From: Pseudomonadota bacterium
GTDB taxonomy: Bacteria; Pseudomonadota; Gammaproteobacteria; Xanthomonadales; Xanthomonadaceae
Reading direction: 5' to 3'
DNA: 16,184 nt
Assembly (NCBI GenBank): GCA_023386795.1
Contig: JAEWJB010000047.1
Location: forward strand, 1-16,184
Numbering within the stretch: position 1 is the stretch's first letter; each line of letters starts with the position of its first letter. The notes under the pieces are model-generated. The model saw nothing but the letters and a program-made list of their open reading frames with translations, was not told the DNA's origin and did not search any database. Below, one piece after another: positions 5,855 to 13,775 of the stretch. The position numbers and the translations under genes are program-made.

Positions 5855-6337
5855 ATGTTCACCTCCTCCACGCTCACCGGCAGCAAGCCGGAACAGTACG
5901 CGCAGTTGCAGGCCCAGGCGCAGGCCCTGGTTCACGGCGAGCGCGACCGTATCGCAAACGCCGCGAACCTGTCGGCACTGATCTTCAATTCGCTGCCCAG
6001 CCTCAACTGGGCCGGCTTCTATCTGTACGACGGCCAGGAACTGGTGGTCGGTCCGTTCCAAGGCCTGCCGGCCTGCGTGCGCATCCCCCTCGACAAGGGT
6101 GTGTGCGGGGCCGCCGCCCGGACCCGCCAGACCCAGCGCATCGAAGACGTGGACGCCTTCCCCGGCCACATCGCCTGCGACTCGGCCTCACGCTCGGAGC
6201 TGGTGGTGCCGCTGGTGAAGGGCGACACGCTGATCGGCGTGCTTGACCTCGACAGCCCGGAACTGGCGCGTTTCGACGCGGACGACCAGCGCGGCCTGGA
6301 AGCCATCGCACAGGTCTTCGTGGACAGCCTGGCGTGA
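5855..6337 (+). CDS. msrC: Free methionine-(R)-sulfoxide reductase, GAF domain (fRMsr/MsrC)
   Basis: This 160-residue single GAF-domain enzyme reduces free L-methionine-(R)-sulfoxide in the cytoplasm, using cysteine chemistry and thioredoxin. The diagnostic cysteines are Cys74, Cys84 and Cys108, with the same 10- and 24-residue spacing as the E. coli YebR/MsrC active site. They lie in GPFQGLPACVRI, KGVCGAA and FPGHIACDSASRSELVVPL. GVLDLDSPELARFDADDQRGLE is the usual C-terminal part. All catalytic residues are present, so the call is firm. Its stop overlaps the next gene's GTG start (GTGA, 6334-6337), implying coupled translation. Confidence 0.93.
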   Translation: MFTSSTLTGSKPEQYAQLQAQAQALVHGERDRIANAANLSALIFNSLPSLNWAGFYLYDGQELVVGPFQGLPACVRIPLDKGVCGAAARTRQTQRIEDVDAFPGHIACDSASRSELVVPLVKGDTLIGVLDLDSPELARFDADDQRGLEAIAQVFVDSLA

Positions 6338-6711
6338 GCACCGAACGGCTGCGCAACATCGGTCCGAAGAGCGCTGCGTGGCTGCGGCAGGTCGGGCTGC
6401 GCAGCGTCGAGGACCTGCAGGCCACCGGCGCGGTCGGCGCCTTTCTCAAGGTACGCCGCGCGGGCTTCAAACCCAGCCTCAACCTGCTGTATTCGCTGGA
6501 AGGCGCGCTGGTAGGCAGCCATTGGCAGGAGATTCCCGAGGCTCGCCGGCACCAGTTGCTGGCCGAACTGGAACAGGCCAGCGCGCAGCTGCCCGCACCG
6601 CGTGGCACGCCGGTGGGCGGCCCGGTATCGACCACCCGCTATGTCGAAGACGACGCGACCTCGCCGGACGCTGACGACGACATCGGCGAAGACGACCCGG
6701 AAGCCGACTGA
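6334..6711 (+). CDS. TfoX/Sxy C-terminal-domain protein
   Basis: This 125-residue protein has only the TfoX C-terminal domain (PF04994 type), about residues 4-85: RLRNIGPKSAAWLRQVGLRSVEDLQATGAVGAFLKV followed by SLNLLYSLEGALVGSHWQEIP. The helix-hairpin-helix-like start (NIGPKSAAWLRQVGL) resembles DNA-binding folds. The N-terminal TfoX domain of the full competence regulator Sxy is absent. A disordered acidic tail ends in DDDIGEDDPEAD. The GTG start overlaps the msrC stop by 4 bases and the gene is convergent with gph, leaving 7 bases between them. Function is unknown; a competence role should not be assumed for stand-alone C-terminal domains. Confidence 0.8.
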   Translation: MSTERLRNIGPKSAAWLRQVGLRSVEDLQATGAVGAFLKVRRAGFKPSLNLLYSLEGALVGSHWQEIPEARRHQLLAELEQASAQLPAPRGTPVGGPVSTTRYVEDDATSPDADDDIGEDDPEAD

Positions 6712-6718
6712 CACCGCG

Positions 6719-7381
6719 TCAGCGCGTCGCGTCGATATGCAGCAGTTCCCGCATGTCGTCCATCACCCAGCGCGCGCCGGAGTGTGCCGGGTCCAGGCCC
6801 CGCAGGTAGCCGTAGCGCACCAGCGCCAGTGCCACCCCGGCCGCGTTCGCCGCTTCGGCATCCACGGCCGAATCGCCGACCATCAAGGTCGCTTCCGGTG
6901 CATGCCCGAATTGCGCGCACAGATGCAGCAGCGGCGCGGCTGCCGGCTTTCGTTCCGGCAGCGAGTCCCCGCCCAGTACCGCCGAGAAGCAACCTGCGAT
7001 TCCCAGGTGATCGAGCAACGGCGCGACGAACCGCGAAGGCTTGTTGGTGCAGATCGCCAGCGTTGTGCCGCGCGAGTGCAAACCTTCCAGCGCAGGCGCC
7101 ACGCCGGGATACAACCGCGGATGGTGCAGCAGGCATTCGCCGTAATGGCGCATGAAACCCGGCATCACCTCGTCCAGCGGCACGCTCGCCTGCGCCGCCT
7201 GCAAGGCACTGGCCACCAGCGAACGCACGCCCTCGCCGATCCACCCCCGCACGGTCGTTTCATCCACCTGTGGCAGCGACAGGTCGGCCAAAGTGAGATT
7301 GAGGGCTTCGGCAATATCGGACAGGCTGTCGACCAGCGTGCCGTCGAGATCGCAGATCACCAGCGGAAACGGATAGCTCAT
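6719..7381 (-). CDS. gph: Phosphoglycolate phosphatase (HAD family, Gph)
   Basis: This 220-residue HAD hydrolase would dephosphorylate 2-phosphoglycolate, which arises when 3'-phosphoglycolate ends of oxidised DNA are repaired. The motifs are CDLDGTLVDS (nucleophile Asp11, acid/base Asp13), CTNKPSRF (motif II), the Lys of PERKPAAAP (motif III) and MVGDSAVDAEAA (motif IV). The cap domain lies between motifs I and II. The start at 7381 was chosen because motif I must be close to the N-terminus; longer in-frame starts run into dinB. It lies 40 bases downstream of dinB on the same strand, so co-transcription is likely. MupP, a related phosphatase acting on MurNAc-6-phosphate, is an alternative within the same subfamily. 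Confidence 0.85.
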   Translation of the reverse strand: MSYPFPLVICDLDGTLVDSLSDIAEALNLTLADLSLPQVDETTVRGWIGEGVRSLVASALQAAQASVPLDEVMPGFMRHYGECLLHHPRLYPGVAPALEGLHSRGTTLAICTNKPSRFVAPLLDHLGIAGCFSAVLGGDSLPERKPAAAPLLHLCAQFGHAPEATLMVGDSAVDAEAANAAGVALALVRYGYLRGLDPAHSGARWVMDDMRELLHIDATR

Positions 7382-7421
7382 GCGGTGCGCGCAACGAAGG
7401 GCGCTCCAGTGTAAGGCAGGC

Positions 7422-8507
7422 TCAGTGATCGCCGAGTGCTTCGCTGGCGAACAGCTCGCCCTGCACCGCTTCGCCCTCCTCGGGTCCGGCGAACCCGGAC
7501 ACGCCAACACCCACCAGCCGGTAGCGCGTGCTGTCCGGCAACTGCACGCGTTGCACGAGCGCCTGCGCGATCTCCACCAACTCCTGCACCGACCCAGGCG
7601 CACGCTCGGGCGTGAGGCTGCGCGTGAGGATGCGGAACTGGGAGGTCTTGAGCTTCAGCACCACGGTGCGGCCCACCCGGCCCGTGCGCTCGGTCGCGGC
7701 CCAGGTACGTTCGGCCAGCCGCGCGATCTCCGGCCCCAGCGCCTCCAGTGGCAGGTCCTCGGCAAACGTATCCTCGGAGGACACTTGCTGCACTTCCTGG
7801 TGAGGCTCCACGGGACGTTCGTCGATGCCGCGCGCACGGTTGTACAGGCCCTGGCCGAAGCTGCCGAAGTTGGCCTGCAGTTCTTCCAGTGGACGCAGGC
7901 GCAGGTCGCCCACGGTATGGATGCCCAGCGCGGTGAGCTTGCCTTCCATCACCTTGCCCACGCCAGGAATGCGGTTCACCGGCAACGGCGTGAGGAACGC
8001 CTCCACCCGCGAAGGCGGCACCACGAACTGGCCATCGGGCTTGCGCCAATCCGAGGCGATCTTGGCGAGGAACTTGTTCGGGGCGATGCCGGCCGAGGCA
8101 GTGAGCCGGGTTTCCTCGCGGATTTCGTCGCGCACCCGCCGCGCGATTTCGGTGGCGATCGTCATGCCGCTCTTGGCCTCGGTGACATCCAGGTAGGCCT
8201 CATCCAGCGACAGCGGTTCGACCAGATCGGTCTGCCGGTGGAAAATCTCCCGCACCTGCCGCGACACCGCCTTGTAGCGGGTGAAGTCCGGCGGCACGAA
8301 CACCGCATCCGGGCATAACCGTTCGGCGCGCAGCGCCGGCATTGCCGAGCGCACGCCGAACTTGCGCGCCTCGTAGGAAGCAGCGCAAACCACCGATCGG
8401 GCGCCTTTCCACGCCACCACCACGGGGCGTCCGCGCAGCGACGGATCGTCACGCTGTTCGACGGACGCGTAGAACGCATCCATGTCGACGTGAATGATCT
8501 TGCGCAT
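7422..8507 (-). CDS. dinB: DNA polymerase IV (DinB, Y family)
   Basis: This 361-residue translesion polymerase extends mismatched or damaged primer termini. The N-terminus HVDMDAFYASVE holds the metal ligand Asp8, and SLDEAYLDV holds Asp102 and Glu103. The residue at the steric-gate position is Tyr13, where E. coli DinB has Phe. The ASYEARKFGVRSAMP finger motif, the NKFLAKIASDWRKPDGQ palm motif and the little-finger domain follow in order. QGELF near the C-terminus is a beta-clamp-binding motif. The start at 8507 was chosen because MRKIIHVDMD is the family N-terminus. A -10-like TAGGGT lies 7 bases before the ATG. I see no LexA-type palindrome upstream, so SOS control is not evident. Confidence 0.95.
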   Translation of the reverse strand: MRKIIHVDMDAFYASVEQRDDPSLRGRPVVVAWKGARSVVCAASYEARKFGVRSAMPALRAERLCPDAVFVPPDFTRYKAVSRQVREIFHRQTDLVEPLSLDEAYLDVTEAKSGMTIATEIARRVRDEIREETRLTASAGIAPNKFLAKIASDWRKPDGQFVVPPSRVEAFLTPLPVNRIPGVGKVMEGKLTALGIHTVGDLRLRPLEELQANFGSFGQGLYNRARGIDERPVEPHQEVQQVSSEDTFAEDLPLEALGPEIARLAERTWAATERTGRVGRTVVLKLKTSQFRILTRSLTPERAPGSVQELVEIAQALVQRVQLPDSTRYRLVGVGVSGFAGPEEGEAVQGELFASEALGDH

Positions 8508-8596
8508 CCCGGGAACCCTACGGCGGCGAACGTTGCCCCGCCATGATAATCCAGCCGCCGTGCGCTGATCCGTCGCACGCCAAGCGGCGCAAAGCT

Positions 8597-8632
8597 TTGA
8601 CCGACATCCGCGCAAAACACTACGCTTGCGTA
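8597..8632 (+). promoter_or_regulatory. fabA promoter with an overlapping palindromic operator
   Basis: TTGACC (8597-8602) and TACGCT (8621-8626), 18 bases apart, form a plausible sigma70-type promoter. The -10 lies inside the palindrome TACGC-TT-GCGTA (8621-8632), so a bound repressor would block initiation. The palindrome resembles sites of the TetR-family fatty-acid regulators FabR and DesT, which control fabA/fabB-type genes. The rest of the 215-base dinB-fabA gap holds a leader of about 90 bases with one small hairpin (GGCGC-ACTTTC-GCGCC, 8676-8691) and nothing else I recognise. Confidence 0.5.
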
Positions 8633-8722
8633 CGGAAAAAAGCGTTTGCTTTGCTGCATTGCGCTCATGCAGGCTGGCGCACTTTCGCGCCGCCCGGGCG
8701 CACCTTTTCCGAGACTGTCCGC

Positions 8723-9238
8723 ATGACCCGCGAATCTGCCTATACGCGCGACCAGCTGCTGGCCAGCGCGCGTGGCGAACTGTTTGGCGCCAACGCCGGC
8801 CGCTTGCCGAATGACCCGATGCTGATGTTCGACCGCATCGTCCACATCGCCGAGCAAGGCGGTGCCCATGGCAAGGGCCAGGTCGTGGCCGAGTTGGATA
8901 TCCGCCCGGACCTGTGGTTCTTCGGCTGCCATTTCATCGGCGACCCGGTGATGCCCGGCTGCCTGGGCTTGGACGCGATGTGGCAGCTCACCGGCTTCTT
9001 CCTCACCTGGCTCGGCGCGCCTGGCCGCGGCCGCGCGCTCGGCGTGGGCGAAGTGAAATTCACCGGGCAGGTGCTGCCCGATGCCAAGCTCGTGCGCTAC
9101 GAGATCGACATCGCGCGCGTGATCAACCGCAAGCTGGTGATGGCGCAAAGCGATGCACGCATGCTGGTCGATGGCCGTGAGATCTACACCGCCAAGGACC
9201 TGCGCGTGGGCCTGTTCACTTCCACCGAGGGTTTTTGA
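8723..9238 (+). CDS. fabA: 3-hydroxydecanoyl-ACP dehydratase/isomerase (FabA)
   Basis: This cytoplasmic enzyme dehydrates 3-hydroxydecanoyl-ACP and isomerises trans-2- to cis-3-decenoyl-ACP, the branch point to unsaturated fatty acids. The 171-residue length matches E. coli FabA (172). Catalytic His70 and Asp84 lie in FFGCHFIGDPVMPGCLGLDAMWQL at exactly the E. coli positions, which separates FabA from FabZ. The start at 8723 gives that numbering; an in-frame ATG at 8543 lies upstream of the predicted promoter. The Shine-Dalgarno is weak. fabB follows after two bases, so the two are certainly an operon. Confidence 0.97.
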   Translation: MTRESAYTRDQLLASARGELFGANAGRLPNDPMLMFDRIVHIAEQGGAHGKGQVVAELDIRPDLWFFGCHFIGDPVMPGCLGLDAMWQLTGFFLTWLGAPGRGRALGVGEVKFTGQVLPDAKLVRYEIDIARVINRKLVMAQSDARMLVDGREIYTAKDLRVGLFTSTEGF

Positions 9239-9240
9239 GC

Positions 9241-10452
9241 ATGCGTCGCGTCGTCATCACCGGCATGGGCATCAACAGCTGCCTGGGCAATGACCTGGAC
9301 ACCGTGTCGAGCGCGTTGCGCGAGGGCCGTTCCGGCCTGCAGTACCTGCCCGACCACGCCGAGGCCGGCCTGCGCAGCCAGGTCGGCGGCAAGGTCGAGC
9401 TCGACCTGGACGCGCTGATCGACCGCAAGCTCAAGCGCTTCATGGGCGATGCCTCGGCCTATGCGTATCTGGCCATGCGTGACGCCATTGCCGATGCCGG
9501 CCTGGACGAGGCCCAGGTGAGCGACCTGCGCATCGGCCTCATCGCCGGCTCCGGTGGCGGTTCCAGCCAGTGGCAGGTGGAAACCGCCGACATCCTGCGT
9601 GCGCGCGGCGTGCGCAAGGTCGGCCCCTACATGGTGCCGCGCACGATGTGCTCGGCCGTGTCGGCCTCGCTGGCCACCGCCTTCAAGATCCGCGGCCTGA
9701 GCTATTCGATCTCCGCCGCGTGCGCCACCTCCGCGCATTGCATCGGCGCCGGCGCCGACCTGATTCGCCATGGCGCGCAGGACATCGTTTTCGCCGGCGG
9801 CGGCGAGGAACTGCACTGGACCATGAGCGTGATGTTCGACGCGATGGGCGCACTGTCCACCGGCTACAACGACCGCCCGCAGGTCGCCTCGCGCCCGTAT
9901 GACGCCGAGCGCGATGGCTTCGTGATCGGCTCCGGCGGCGGCATGCTGGTGCTGGAAGACTACGATCACGCGGTCAAGCGCGGTGCACGCATCCATGCCG
10001 AATTGCTTGGCTATGGCGTCACCTCCGACGGCGCCGACATGGTCGCCCCGTCCGGCGAAGGCGCGGTGCGCTGCATGCACATGGCGATGGCCGGCGTGAA
10101 CCGCCGCATCGACTACCTGAACACCCACGGCACCTCGACGCCGCTGGGCGACATCACCGAATTGAACGCGGTGCGCGAGGTATTCGGCGAGGACGTGCCG
10201 CCGCTGTCCTCGACCAAGGCGTTGTCGGGCCATTCGCTCGGCGCGGCCAGCGTGCACGAGGCGATCTATTCGCTGCTGATGCTGCGCGATGGCTTCATGG
10301 CCGGCTCGGCCCACATCGACGCCCTGGATCCGCGTGCCGAAGGCTTCCCGATCCTGCGCCAGACCCGCGAAGCGACGTTGGACACGGTGATGTCCAACAG
10401 CTTCGGCTTCGGCGGCACCAACGCCGCGCTGGTGTTCGGCCGCCCCTCCTGA
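9241..10452 (+). CDS. fabB: Beta-ketoacyl-ACP synthase I (FabB)
   Basis: This condensing enzyme elongates cis-3-decenoyl-ACP with malonyl-ACP and so commits the chain to unsaturated fatty acids. At 403 residues it matches E. coli FabB. The catalytic triad is Cys161 (SISAACATSAHC), His296 (LNTHGTSTP) and His331 (SGHSLGAASVHE), with Lys326 in the STKALSG motif and the FGFGGTN motif near the C-terminus. The ATG at 9241 has GAGGG 9 bases upstream; an overlapping TTG at 9235 is less likely. Pairing with fabA supports FabB over FabF. Confidence 0.97.
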   Translation: MRRVVITGMGINSCLGNDLDTVSSALREGRSGLQYLPDHAEAGLRSQVGGKVELDLDALIDRKLKRFMGDASAYAYLAMRDAIADAGLDEAQVSDLRIGLIAGSGGGSSQWQVETADILRARGVRKVGPYMVPRTMCSAVSASLATAFKIRGLSYSISAACATSAHCIGAGADLIRHGAQDIVFAGGGEELHWTMSVMFDAMGALSTGYNDRPQVASRPYDAERDGFVIGSGGGMLVLEDYDHAVKRGARIHAELLGYGVTSDGADMVAPSGEGAVRCMHMAMAGVNRRIDYLNTHGTSTPLGDITELNAVREVFGEDVPPLSSTKALSGHSLGAASVHEAIYSLLMLRDGFMAGSAHIDALDPRAEGFPILRQTREATLDTVMSNSFGFGGTNAALVFGRPS

Positions 10453-10459
10453 CCCCGTG

Positions 10460-10486
10460 CGAGGGCAGGCGGTCCGCCTGCCCTCG
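10460..10486. terminator. Bidirectional terminator-like hairpin between fabB and prlC
   Basis: CGAGGGCAGGC-GGTCC-GCCTGCCCTCG is an 11-bp perfect stem with a 5-base loop, between the convergent fabB and prlC stop codons. There is no T-run on either side, so it may only pause polymerase or protect 3' ends. Confidence 0.65.
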
Positions 10487-10490
10487 ACGG

Positions 10491-12515
10491 TCAGCCCGTC
10501 ATGCCGCTATGGCGCAGCAGTGCATCGATCTGCGGCGCGCGGCCGCGGAATGCACGGAAATTCTCCGCCGCGCTGCGGCTGCCGCCCCTTGAGAGCACCT
10601 CGTCGCGGAAGCGTGCGCCGATAGCCGCCACCTGCTCCGGCGCTTCCTCGAACGCGGCATAGGCATCGGCGCTCAACACCTCGGCCCACTTGTAGCTGTA
10701 GTAGCCGGCCGCGTAGCCGCCGGCAAAGATGTGGCTGAACTGGTGCGGGAAGCGATTCCAGGCCGGCAGGCGATTCACCGCCACTTCGTCGCGCACGCGC
10801 TCCAGCAATTGCAGCACGCTGTCCTGCGCGGGGTCATAGGCGCTGTGCAGCTGCATGTCGAACAGCGCGAACTCAAGTTGGCGCACGGTGAACATGCCGC
10901 TCTGGAAATTGCGGGCGGCCAGCATGCGCTCGAACAGATTACGCGGCAGCGGCGCGCCGGTTTCCACGTGCGCGGTCATCGCCTGCACGCGATCCCATTC
11001 CCAGCAGAAGTTCTCCATGAACTGGCTGGGCAGCTCCACGGCGTCCCATTCCACGCCATTGATGCCGGCCACGCCGAGCTCGCCGACACGCGTCAGCAAT
11101 TGGTGCAGGCCATGGCCCATTTCATGGAACAGGGTGGTGACCTCGTTGTGGCGGAACGTCGCAGGCTGCCCGTCGCTGCCGCGCCCGAAGTTGCACACCA
11201 GGTAGACCAGCGGCGTCTGCGTGCCACTGGCGCCGTCGCGGCGGTTGCGGCAGTCGTCCATCCATGCGCCACCCCGCTTGCCTTCGCGCGCGTACAGGTC
11301 GAGATAGAACTGGCCGACTAGCTGGCCCTGCGCATCGACCAGACGATAGAAGCGCACGTCCGGGTGCCACACCGGCGCGTCGTCTGGCTCGACACGCAAC
11401 CCGTACAGCGCGTGGATCAGGTCGAACAGGCCAGCCAGCACCTTGGGCTCGGTGAAGTACGCCTTTACCTCCTGCTCGGAGAAACTGTAGCGCGCCTGCT
11501 TGAGCTTCTCGCTGACATACGCCAGGTCCCAGGCCTCCAGCGCGTCCAGTCCCAGTTCGTCGCGTGCGAAGTCTTCCAGCTCGGCGCGGTCGCGCCGCGC
11601 ATGCGGCAGCGCGCGCTCGGCCAGGTCGCGCAGGAAGCCGAGCACTTCGCCCGGGTCCTTGGCCATCTTGGTGGCGATGGAGTACTCGGCGTAGCTGGAA
11701 AAACCCAGCAGCGCGGCCAGCTCGCCACGCAGGGCCAATATGCGTTCGATGTTCGCGCTGTTGTCCAGCGCGGCGTCGCCGAACTCCGACGCACGCTCGG
11801 CGTTGGCGCGATAGAGCGTGGCGCGCAGGTCACGATCGTCTGCGTAGGCCTGCACCGGCAGGTAGCACGGCATCTGCAAGGTGAGCTTCCAGCCCGGCAT
11901 CCCGTCCTTTTCCGCCGCGGCGCGGGCGGCCGCGCGCACTTCCGCGGGCAGGCCGGCCAAGCGTGCTTCGTCCTGAACATGCAGCGACCACGCATCGGTG
12001 GCATCGAGCACGTTCTGCGAGAACTTCGCCGACAACGCCGACAGCTCTTCCTGGATCGCGGAGAAACGCTGTTTGCCGGCATCGTCCAGTTCGGCGCCAC
12101 CGAGGCGGAAATCACGCAGCGCGTTGTCGATGACCTTGCGCCGCGCCTCGTCGTAGCCTGCGGCCTCCGGCGCGGCGGCCAGCTGCTTGTACTGGGCGTA
12201 CAGCGCCAGGTTTTGCCCCAACGCGCTGCCGAAGCGCGACACCTTCGGCAGGTTGGCGTTGTAGGCCTCGCGCAGGGCCGGGGTGTTCACCACCGCCTGC
12301 AGGTGGCCAACCTGGCCCCAGGCACGCCACAGGCGCTCGGTGGCATCGTCCAGCGGCACGACGAAGCTTTCCCACGTCACCGGCGCGACTTGCTCGGCGT
12401 GCTTTACCGCCGCCTCGGCCTGCGCCAGCAGCTGGTCGATGGCAGGTGCGACATGTTCGGGCGCGATGGCGTCGAAGCGCGGCAGGCCGGAGAAATCGAG
12501 CAGCGGGTTGTTCAT
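10491..12515 (-). CDS. prlC: Oligopeptidase A (PrlC/OpdA), M3 zinc metallopeptidase
   Basis: This cytoplasmic oligopeptidase degrades short peptides, including cleaved signal peptides. At 674 residues it matches E. coli OpdA (680). The zinc motif HEMGH is at residues 464-468 (VTTLFHEMGHGLHQLL), followed by ELPSQFMENFCWEWD, which holds the third zinc ligand Glu. The C-terminal FAGGYAAGYYSYKWAEVLSADAYAAFEE block is typical of the M3A family. The start at 12515 was chosen because GGAG lies 5 bases upstream and NNPLL is the usual N-terminus; an in-frame upstream start at 12551 was rejected. It lies 46 bases after the Cds1-like gene on the same strand and may share its transcript. Confidence 0.96.
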   Translation of the reverse strand: MNNPLLDFSGLPRFDAIAPEHVAPAIDQLLAQAEAAVKHAEQVAPVTWESFVVPLDDATERLWRAWGQVGHLQAVVNTPALREAYNANLPKVSRFGSALGQNLALYAQYKQLAAAPEAAGYDEARRKVIDNALRDFRLGGAELDDAGKQRFSAIQEELSALSAKFSQNVLDATDAWSLHVQDEARLAGLPAEVRAAARAAAEKDGMPGWKLTLQMPCYLPVQAYADDRDLRATLYRANAERASEFGDAALDNSANIERILALRGELAALLGFSSYAEYSIATKMAKDPGEVLGFLRDLAERALPHARRDRAELEDFARDELGLDALEAWDLAYVSEKLKQARYSFSEQEVKAYFTEPKVLAGLFDLIHALYGLRVEPDDAPVWHPDVRFYRLVDAQGQLVGQFYLDLYAREGKRGGAWMDDCRNRRDGASGTQTPLVYLVCNFGRGSDGQPATFRHNEVTTLFHEMGHGLHQLLTRVGELGVAGINGVEWDAVELPSQFMENFCWEWDRVQAMTAHVETGAPLPRNLFERMLAARNFQSGMFTVRQLEFALFDMQLHSAYDPAQDSVLQLLERVRDEVAVNRLPAWNRFPHQFSHIFAGGYAAGYYSYKWAEVLSADAYAAFEEAPEQVAAIGARFRDEVLSRGGSRSAAENFRAFRGRAPQIDALLRHSGMTG

Positions 12516-12561
12516 GGCGACTCCAACAGGACAACGTTCACGGGATACCACGATATGGCGG

Positions 12562-13668
12562 TCATTCCTGCCAGGCGCAAGGTAGTTCCGGCAGGCCCTG
12601 GCCAGCGACCGCCGCGGCGATCACCGCATCGCAACCGGCCACCTCGATGCCGCGTTCGACATACCAGGCCGGGTTGTAATAGCTGTGCGCGTAGCGTTCG
12701 CCGGCGTCGCACAGGATGGTGACGATCGCCCCGCCCCGCCCGGCCTGGCGCATCTGCTGCGCGGCCAGCAGCACGCCGACGAAGTTGGTGCCGGTGGAGC
12801 CGCCCACGCGCCGGCCCAACCGCGCAGTCACGTAGCGCATCGCCGCCAGGCTGAGGTCATCGGGCACCTTGACCATGCCGTCCACGCAGTGGGGAATGAA
12901 GCTGGCCTCCACGCGCGGGCGGCCGATGCCTTCTATGCGCGAACCGCCGGTGATCTCCCTCTGGCGCGCCTGCGCATCGCCCGCCAGTGCGCCGCGGTAG
13001 CCGTCGAAGAACACCGATACTTCCGGGTCGGCGCACAGGATGCGGGTATCGTGCCGACGGTAGCGCACGTAGCGGCCAAGCGTGGCGGCGGTACCGCCGG
13101 TACCCGGGCTGCACACGATCCATTCCGGGACCGGGTGCGGCTCCTCGGCCATCTGCTTGAAGATCGATTCGGCGATGTTGTTGTTCGCGCGCCAGTCGGT
13201 GGCCCGCTCGGCATAGGTGAACTGATCCATGAAGTGGCCGCCCGTTTCGCGGGCCAGTTGCTCGGATGCCCCGTTGAGGTCACAAGCGCGCTCGACCAGG
13301 TGGCAGCGCCCGCCGTGGAACTCGATCGCGGCGATCTTCTCCGGCGAGGTCGAGGCCGGGATCACCGCAATGAAGGGCAGGCCCAGCAGGCGTGCGAAGT
13401 AGGCTTCCGACACCGCGGTGGACCCGCTGGAGGCCTCGATCACCGGGCGACCCTCGCGCAGCCAGCCATTGGCCAGCGCGTAAAGGAACAGCGAACGCGC
13501 CAGCCGGTGCTTCAGGCTGCCGGTGGGATGGCTGGACTCGTCCTTGAAGTAGACCTCTATGCCGGGAAACCCGGGCAACGCCAGCGGGATCAGATGGGTA
13601 TCGGCGGAACGGTTGAAGTCCGCTTCGATCTTGCGAATGGCCGCGTTGACCCACTCACGATGCGACAT
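12562..13668 (-). CDS. cds1: PLP-dependent cysteine synthase family protein, Cds1-like L-cysteine desulfhydrase
   Basis: This 368-residue fold-type II PLP enzyme closely resembles, from memory, mycobacterial Cds1, which releases H2S, ammonia and pyruvate from L-cysteine. Shared landmarks are IEADFNRSADTH near the N-terminus, the PLP lysine Lys53 in HPTGSLKHRLARSLFLYAL, EASSGSTAVSEAYFA (79-92), DQFTYAERATDWRANNNIAESI (148-169), GTGGTAA (189-195, phosphate binding) and GSRIEGIGRPRVE. Ordinary CysK/CysM proteins are shorter and lack the SADTH and ERATDWR segments. The start at 13668 has no clear Shine-Dalgarno. A -10-like TAGAAT lies on the minus strand at 13696-13701. It is divergent from the copper genes. 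Cysteine synthase activity cannot be excluded. Confidence 0.8.
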   Translation of the reverse strand: MSHREWVNAAIRKIEADFNRSADTHLIPLALPGFPGIEVYFKDESSHPTGSLKHRLARSLFLYALANGWLREGRPVIEASSGSTAVSEAYFARLLGLPFIAVIPASTSPEKIAAIEFHGGRCHLVERACDLNGASEQLARETGGHFMDQFTYAERATDWRANNNIAESIFKQMAEEPHPVPEWIVCSPGTGGTAATLGRYVRYRRHDTRILCADPEVSVFFDGYRGALAGDAQARQREITGGSRIEGIGRPRVEASFIPHCVDGMVKVPDDLSLAAMRYVTARLGRRVGGSTGTNFVGVLLAAQQMRQAGRGGAIVTILCDAGERYAHSYYNPAWYVERGIEVAGCDAVIAAAVAGQGLPELPCAWQE

Positions 13669-13695
13669 GGCTGGCGATGGTCTGAGAAAAATCCA

Positions 13696-13701
13696 ATTCT
13701 A
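13696..13701 (-). promoter_or_regulatory. Candidate -10 element of the Cds1-like gene
   Basis: TAGAAT on the minus strand lies 27 bases before the start codon. No -35 at normal spacing is evident. Confidence 0.35.
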
Positions 13702-13741
13702 CGCCCCGGTCCCGGTGGCCGGTCCGCAAGGTCTCGAGTGC

Positions 13742-13747
13742 TATCCT
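13742..13747 (+). promoter_or_regulatory. Candidate -10 element of the copL operon
   Basis: TATCCT lies 28 bases before the copL start, in the 107-base divergent gap. No good -35 and no convincing CueR-type or CopR-type site was found. Confidence 0.3.
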
Positions 13748-13775
13748 CTGGCTTCACCTTCGCCGTCCCCTGCCC

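Noticed and set aside
8508..8560. A LexA operator for dinB
   Set aside because: No CTG-N10-CAG palindrome or known xanthomonad-type LexA palindrome is visible between dinB and the fabA promoter.
8543..8722. A 60-residue N-terminal extension of FabA
   Set aside because: It lies upstream of or within the predicted promoter and operator. The start at 8723 places catalytic His70 and Asp84 exactly as in E. coli FabA.
13720..13740. A possible CueR-type site in the copL/Cds1-like divergent region
   Set aside because: Only one half (GCAAGGT) resembles a CueR arm. No matching second half lies at the right spacing.
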